This document shows, piece by piece, positions 12,434 to 15,846 of a DNA stretch of 15,846 nucleotides. This DNA is from an uncultured Clostridia bacterium (GTDB lineage Bacteria; Bacillota; Clostridia; TANB77; CAG-508): positions 1-15,846 of the forward strand of contig CAKPKI010000033.1 in NCBI GenBank assembly GCA_934167135.1. The letters run 5' to 3'. The notes beneath the pieces were generated by a model. That model did no database searches and was not told where the DNA came from. It saw only the letters and a program-made list of their open reading frames with translations. A program made the translations under genes and the position numbers. Position 1 is the stretch's first letter. Each line of letters opens with the position of its first letter.

Positions 12434-13932
12434 AATTAAAACTAAGAGATTATCAAGAAGAATGTATTGAAATAATAGACAAATTAGATCCAGGGTCATA
12501 TTTAATACAAATGGCAACAGGATGTGGAAAAACTGCAACTTTTACGAATATAAAAAGGAAAGGTCGTGTACTAGTTTTAGCACACAGAGAAGAACTAGTT
12601 ACACAACCAATCAAATATTATGATTGCCCTGTTGGAATAGAAATGGCAAATCATAAGAGCAACAACGAACCAGTCGTAATTGCTTCAGTAATGAGTTTAA
12701 CACATAGGTTAGAAAAATTCAAGCCAGATGATTTTGATATGATAATTACAGACGAAGCACATCATGCTGCAGCAACTAGTTATAAAAAAATATATGAATA
12801 TTTTAAGCCAAGATTGCACTTGGGATTTACAGCGACACCTAATAGGGGAGACAATGTAAGATTAGATGATGTATTTCAAGATATTATTTTTGAAAGAGAC
12901 ATAAAATGGGCAATACAAAATCATTACTTAACGGATATTTATTGCATGAGAGTAAATATTGGTTATGATATTTCAAAAGTTGCAAGAAGGATGGGGGATT
13001 TTGCACCAGGAGAACTTGAAGAAGCAATGAACCAAGATGTATTAAACAATGCAATAGCTGAAGCTTACAAGAAATATGCAAAAGGACAAACACTAATATT
13101 TGCTTGTAGTGTAGAACATGCTGAAGCAATTGCAGAGAAAATACCAGGAGCGGTAGCTGTAACCGCAAAGACAAAAAACAGAGAAGAATTAATAAGAAAA
13201 TTTACTAATAGAGAAATACCTGTACTTGTTAATTGTATGATATTTACAGAAGGAACGGATATGCCACTTGTTGAAACAGTAATGATAGCAAGGCCAACTT
13301 CAAACAGTTCTTTATATACTCAAATGGTAGGAAGAGGACTAAGGCTTTATCCAGGAAAAGATAAATTGACACTAATAGATTTAGTAGGAACAACAGGAAG
13401 AGCAAATTTGTGTACAGCCCCATCACTGTTGGGTGTAGATATAAATACTGTTCCTGCAAATAAGCAAGATGAAATTCAAGGGGATTTATTTGAACTACCT
13501 GAGATAATAACTAAAAAATCAGATTGTCCAGGTAGTTGGATAAGAAATGTTGAAATAGTTGATTTATGGGCGAAAGAGCAAAGTTACAATACTCATGGAG
13601 TAAATTATTTCAAAATGCCAAATGGGAATATGGTTGTAAGTATTCCTAAAAGAAGGATTGTAATTCCTGCACAAGATGAACTTGGAAAAACAATTTGGAA
13701 TGGGAAAAAAGTAACTATGCAAAAAGCTTTTGACGAAGCATATTTATATTTGAAAGAAAATTATGCAGATGCAGAATATATTTGGAATGTTGATATGATG
13801 AGAAAATGGGGAAAAGTACCTGCGAGTGAAAAGCAAGTAAATATGATAAAAAGGTTTATGAAGGATTTTGATACTGATCAATTAAATAAGATGCAAGCAA
13901 CACAAATATTAAATAGATTATTTTATAGGTAG
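12430..13932 (+). CDS. SF2 DEAH-box helicase
   Basis: The 500-residue superfamily II helicase resembles the phage UvsW/SSL2 group. It starts LRDYQEECIEII (Q-motif-like). Walker A is ATGCGKT (29-35), DEAH is at 108-111 and motif III is TATP (134-137). Motif IV lies near TLIFACS, motif V is TEGTDMP (273-279) and motif VI is QMVGRGLR (298-305). All are intact. The C-terminal 150 residues (WAKEQSYNTHGVNYFKMPNG; KVPASEKQVNMIKRFM) form an accessory domain often seen in phage copies of this family. It probably remodels branched or stalled forks and may act with the RecU-like nuclease downstream. ATGA overlap with the DUF3268 gene; GGGGTG upstream. Confidence 0.94.
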   Translation: MKLKLRDYQEECIEIIDKLDPGSYLIQMATGCGKTATFTNIKRKGRVLVLAHREELVTQPIKYYDCPVGIEMANHKSNNEPVVIASVMSLTHRLEKFKPDDFDMIITDEAHHAAATSYKKIYEYFKPRLHLGFTATPNRGDNVRLDDVFQDIIFERDIKWAIQNHYLTDIYCMRVNIGYDISKVARRMGDFAPGELEEAMNQDVLNNAIAEAYKKYAKGQTLIFACSVEHAEAIAEKIPGAVAVTAKTKNREELIRKFTNREIPVLVNCMIFTEGTDMPLVETVMIARPTSNSSLYTQMVGRGLRLYPGKDKLTLIDLVGTTGRANLCTAPSLLGVDINTVPANKQDEIQGDLFELPEIITKKSDCPGSWIRNVEIVDLWAKEQSYNTHGVNYFKMPNGNMVVSIPKRRIVIPAQDELGKTIWNGKKVTMQKAFDEAYLYLKENYADAEYIWNVDMMRKWGKVPASEKQVNMIKRFMKDFDTDQLNKMQATQILNRLFYR

Positions 13933-13941
13933 GTGAAAATA

Positions 13942-14328
13942 ATGAGAGATATAAAATTTAGAATATGGGATACAGAGAATAAAGAAATGTTAAAAGTACA
14001 AGAATTAGATTTTGAGCCAACATTTTATGGTGGAAGAATAGCAATTAGACCAGATCAATATAGTGATTACTTTGATACAGAAGATATGATTTTAATGCAA
14101 TATACAGGAATACATGACATAAAAGGAAAAGAAATATATGAGGGAGATATAGTCAAAGTAGATAATATAGATTTAGCAATTATATATTTTGATGATGATA
14201 GGATGGCTTGGGGAATAAAACCAATAAATGAGTTTTATTTTGATAGTCCATTGTTATCTGAAAATATAAGCTTAGAATTAAGAGTTATAGGAAATATATA
14301 TGATAATTCTGACTTATTAAAAAAGTAG
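13942..14328 (+). CDS. YopX-family protein
   Basis: From ATG at 13942 (AGGTAGGTG upstream) the 128-residue protein starts RDIKFRIWDTENKEML and contains LMQYTGIHDIKGKEIYEGDIVK (about 52-73), the YopX family signature named after the SPbeta prophage gene. It ends with VIGNIYDNSDLL, also typical. The frame extends to a GTG at 13933, but that lies on top of the ribosome-binding site. YopX proteins are widespread in Firmicute phages and their role is unknown. The gene starts ten bases after the helicase stop. Confidence 0.92.
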   Translation: MRDIKFRIWDTENKEMLKVQELDFEPTFYGGRIAIRPDQYSDYFDTEDMILMQYTGIHDIKGKEIYEGDIVKVDNIDLAIIYFDDDRMAWGIKPINEFYFDSPLLSENISLELRVIGNIYDNSDLLKK

Positions 14329-14336
14329 GTGATTAA

Positions 14337-14759
14337 ATGCCAAGAAGAGGATATATATTTGAAAATCAAATTAAAAAAGTATGTGAGTATGTAGAAGCAA
14401 TAGGTGGACATGCACACAAAAATCATGCAGAACGATTACAAGATGGAACATATATAAAAGGAGAACCATTTGATTATGAGATATTTCTTCCAAATTATAA
14501 AGCAGTATTTGATGCAAAAGAATGTAAAACCAGAAAATGGCGAATGGTTGATAAGGATATAAAGCAATGTGATGAAATGAAGAAATGTAAAAATGCAGGA
14601 CTCAAAGCATATTTTTTAATATGCTTTGAAGGAACTGATGTAAGAATGATAGATGTAGACACAGCAATAGCAACATTAAAAAGAGGGAGCAAAACATTAT
14701 CTGCAGAAGGTAATCCCAGTTGGGATTTAATAAATATACTAGGAGGAAAAAGTAAATGA
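14337..14759 (+). CDS. RecU-like Holliday-junction resolvase
   Basis: The 140-residue protein has the layout of RecU-type endonucleases, which resolve four-way junctions. An N-terminal RRGYIFENQI contains Glu9. FDYEIF supplies Asp46, and VFDAKECK supplies Asp59 and Lys61, the D-(E/D)-x-K nuclease core. A helix follows with KDIKQCDEMKKCKNAGLKAYFLICF. It is shorter than bacterial RecU (about 200 residues), as phage forms often are. It probably resolves recombination intermediates or trims replicated DNA for packaging. AGTAGGTGA upstream supplies the start. The stop overlaps the next ATG (ATGA). Another PD-(D/E)XK nuclease family is possible. Confidence 0.82.
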   Translation: MPRRGYIFENQIKKVCEYVEAIGGHAHKNHAERLQDGTYIKGEPFDYEIFLPNYKAVFDAKECKTRKWRMVDKDIKQCDEMKKCKNAGLKAYFLICFEGTDVRMIDVDTAIATLKRGSKTLSAEGNPSWDLINILGGKSK

Positions 14760-15202
14760 AATGTAGTGATAAAGAGTGGCAGCATTGTCGAGTAGAAAAG
14801 ATGGGATGCAAAGGTTGTTATTATGATGAAATAGAACCAGGAGAATATGTAAGATTTAAAGATGAAACGATAGACAAAATAGTTGATATTATTGAGACAC
14901 AAGGAAATCAAAAATTGATAGCTTTTGAAAAAAGAAATAGTTATAAAAGTGAAACAGGACTTGTTAATTGCATGGATAAACATGGTAAAAAAATTTCTGA
15001 TGTATTAAAAGAAGGAGATGTAATTTTTTATAAAATTAATAATTCTTCGATTGTATATATATCAAAAGTAAAAAAGTACAAAAATGGATTAGGTGCAAAC
15101 TTCTATACTTTAGAACAATTAAATATTATGAAAGTAATAACAGAAAAAGAATTAAAACAAACAGGATATGATATCAAGGAGGTTTATTTTGAAAGTATTT
15201 AG
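14756..15202 (+). CDS. Cysteine-rich unknown phage protein, 148 residues
   Basis: The N-terminus has four cysteines (Cys3, Cys11, Cys18, Cys21) in KCSDKEWQHC and KMGCKGCYYDE, likely a small metal-binding knot. EYVRFKDETIDKIVDI and a beta-rich region (LIAFEKRNSYK; DVIFYKINNSSIVYISKV) follow. No named family is recognised, though the opening resembles other uncharacterised Clostridium phage proteins. GGAGG lies before the ATG, within the RecU-like gene. Its end overlaps the following gene by 14 bases. Confidence 0.8.
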   Translation: MKCSDKEWQHCRVEKMGCKGCYYDEIEPGEYVRFKDETIDKIVDIIETQGNQKLIAFEKRNSYKSETGLVNCMDKHGKKISDVLKEGDVIFYKINNSSIVYISKVKKYKNGLGANFYTLEQLNIMKVITEKELKQTGYDIKEVYFESI

Positions 15203-15626
15203 ATTTATGTCAAAAGTAGAATTTGAAAAGTATAGAAATAGTTTTACTTTGAAAAATAATAAAAAACATGAAGGAAGAACAAATTCGATTGGCTTTTGTT
15301 TCCTAAACTTAGAAGAATATAAACCAGAAGAGGCAATGCACTTTTTAAGTGGAATAGCAACATTCGATGTATGTGCAGTATTTGAAACCAATGAGAATTT
15401 GAATAGAACTTATGGAATTTATGCAAAACCGATAAAAAGTACAGGAAATCCTATGGAAGATTTGGTAAATTTGCTATGTGGTTTTAATGATAGATTTAAA
15501 GCTAATGAATATTGTATTACAGAATATGATAAAAATAAAATGAGGTTAATTAAATATAGTGAAGATATATGGAAACAATGGAATCCAACAGAAGAACAAC
15601 AAAAGTTAAAATGGGTGGTGGTTTAA
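15189..15626 (+). CDS. Unknown phage protein, TTG start, 145 residues
   Basis: TTG at 15189 is chosen because AAGGAGG (15176-15182) lies six bases upstream. The open frame reaches back to an ATG at 15168 that precedes this site and has no signal of its own. The product begins KVFRFMSKVEFEKYRNSFTL and has NSIGFCFLNLEEYKPEEAMHFLSG and DVCAVFETNENLNRTYGIYA. Proteins like this are scattered in Firmicute phages without known role. The FRFMSKVEFEKY opening recalls the start of some ADP-ribosyltransferase-like folds, a weak visual impression and not a call. Confidence 0.75.
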   Translation: MKVFRFMSKVEFEKYRNSFTLKNNKKHEGRTNSIGFCFLNLEEYKPEEAMHFLSGIATFDVCAVFETNENLNRTYGIYAKPIKSTGNPMEDLVNLLCGFNDRFKANEYCITEYDKNKMRLIKYSEDIWKQWNPTEEQQKLKWVVV

Positions 15627-15846
15627 ATGGAAATAAAAGATATAAAATTTCCAAAAGCTGATAATGAAAGTGATTGGAATACATCTTTTGAGAGTACTCC
15701 TGATGGAGTTAGTGCAGTAAGTACATTAAATAAAAATTTTGAAAAGAAATTACAAAAATTTATTGATGAAAATTATATAAGTAAAGAAAAAATTAAAAAT
15801 AAAATAAAAGAATTGGAAAAAGATTTTGATTTTTATGCTGGTAGAG
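15627..15846 (+). CDS. Partial unknown ORF cut by window end
   Basis: ATG at 15627 follows GGTGGTGG and starts two bases after the previous stop codon. Seventy-three codons are visible, open to the edge: MEIKDIKFPKADNESDWN, then a serine/threonine-rich stretch and a lysine-rich helical part (LNKNFEKKLQKFIDENYISK, KNKIKELEKDFDFYAG). No domain can be named from this part. Confidence 0.65.
   Translation, partial: MEIKDIKFPKADNESDWNTSFESTPDGVSAVSTLNKNFEKKLQKFIDENYISKEKIKNKIKELEKDFDFYAGR

Larger units (their letters stand above)
2345..15846. mobile_element. Prophage, left part (integrase, lysogeny and early/replication region)
   Basis: A tyrosine integrase, CI/Cro-type divergent switch, excisionase-like gene, single-strand-binding, primase and helicase genes, a YopX protein and a RecU-like resolvase follow one another without host genes. 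This is the standard early half of a siphovirus-type temperate phage of Firmicutes. The left boundary is placed just after the tuf stop as an approximation. The exact attL core cannot be fixed because the right end lies outside. No capsid, tail, terminase or lysis gene is present, so an integrative element sharing phage replication genes cannot be formally excluded. Confidence 0.9.

Noticed and set aside
14495..14983. Long minus-strand ORF opposite the RecU-like gene
   Set aside because: It is antisense to well-supported overlapping genes, and its hydrophobic, Phe/Ser/Ile-rich composition is what reverse-reading AT-rich coding DNA produces.

Overview
The window is AT-rich DNA from a low-GC Firmicute, most likely a Clostridia-type gut organism. 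This is judged from the EF-G and EF-Tu sequences, the strong AAGGAGG ribosome-binding sites and the phage gene families; no species can be named. It joins a chromosomal translation locus to the left part of an integrated temperate phage.

Region 1 (1-2400) is host: the C-terminal half of fusA, complete tuf, and a strong intrinsic terminator. Region 2 (about 2400-3560) is the prophage edge: a tyrosine integrase facing tuf, with a pair of TTTCCCACT repeats at its stop codon. Only the integrase-proximal end is present. The other attachment site, and the structural and lysis genes, lie beyond the window.

Region 3 (3560-5250) is the lysogeny switch. Leftward it encodes a CI-type repressor (HTH plus S24 fold) and a zinc-ribbon membrane protein. 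Rightward it encodes a DUF739/Cro-like protein, a 23-codon leader ORF and an excisionase-like HTH protein. Repeated GTGTCTT-based operators surround the divergent promoters. Between int and the repressor operon I predict an undescribed roughly 75-nt antisense RNA (3637-3711). It has a near-consensus promoter, two hairpins and a U-tract, and its terminator loop carries a 15-nt perfect complement to 4972-4986. That target lies inside the leader ORF, three bases upstream of the excisionase-like gene's ribosome-binding site. The repressor lacks the usual autocleavage features, so a post-transcriptional lock on the early operon makes sense.

Region 4 (5246-15846) is one tightly packed rightward early operon with many 1-8 nt start/stop overlaps. 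It holds small membrane and unknown proteins, Gp157, an AAA_24/Sak4-like ATPase, a DUF2829 (Tad2-like anti-Thoeris) protein, a DUF669 SSB-like protein, a CHC2 zinc-finger primase fragment and a DUF927 helicase. A putative replication origin follows (11290-11550: nine GGTNAGAC iterons, one DnaA box, one AT-rich block). After it come DUF3789 and DUF3268 proteins, an SF2 helicase, a YopX protein, a RecU-like resolvase and three unknown ORFs, the last cut by the window end.

The replication genes form a coherent module. The zinc-finger protein and DUF927 helicase would load at the iteron origin. DUF669 and the DUF927 protein both end in an SSB-like DLPF tip. The AAA_24 ATPase, SF2 helicase and RecU-like nuclease would handle recombination and branched DNA.
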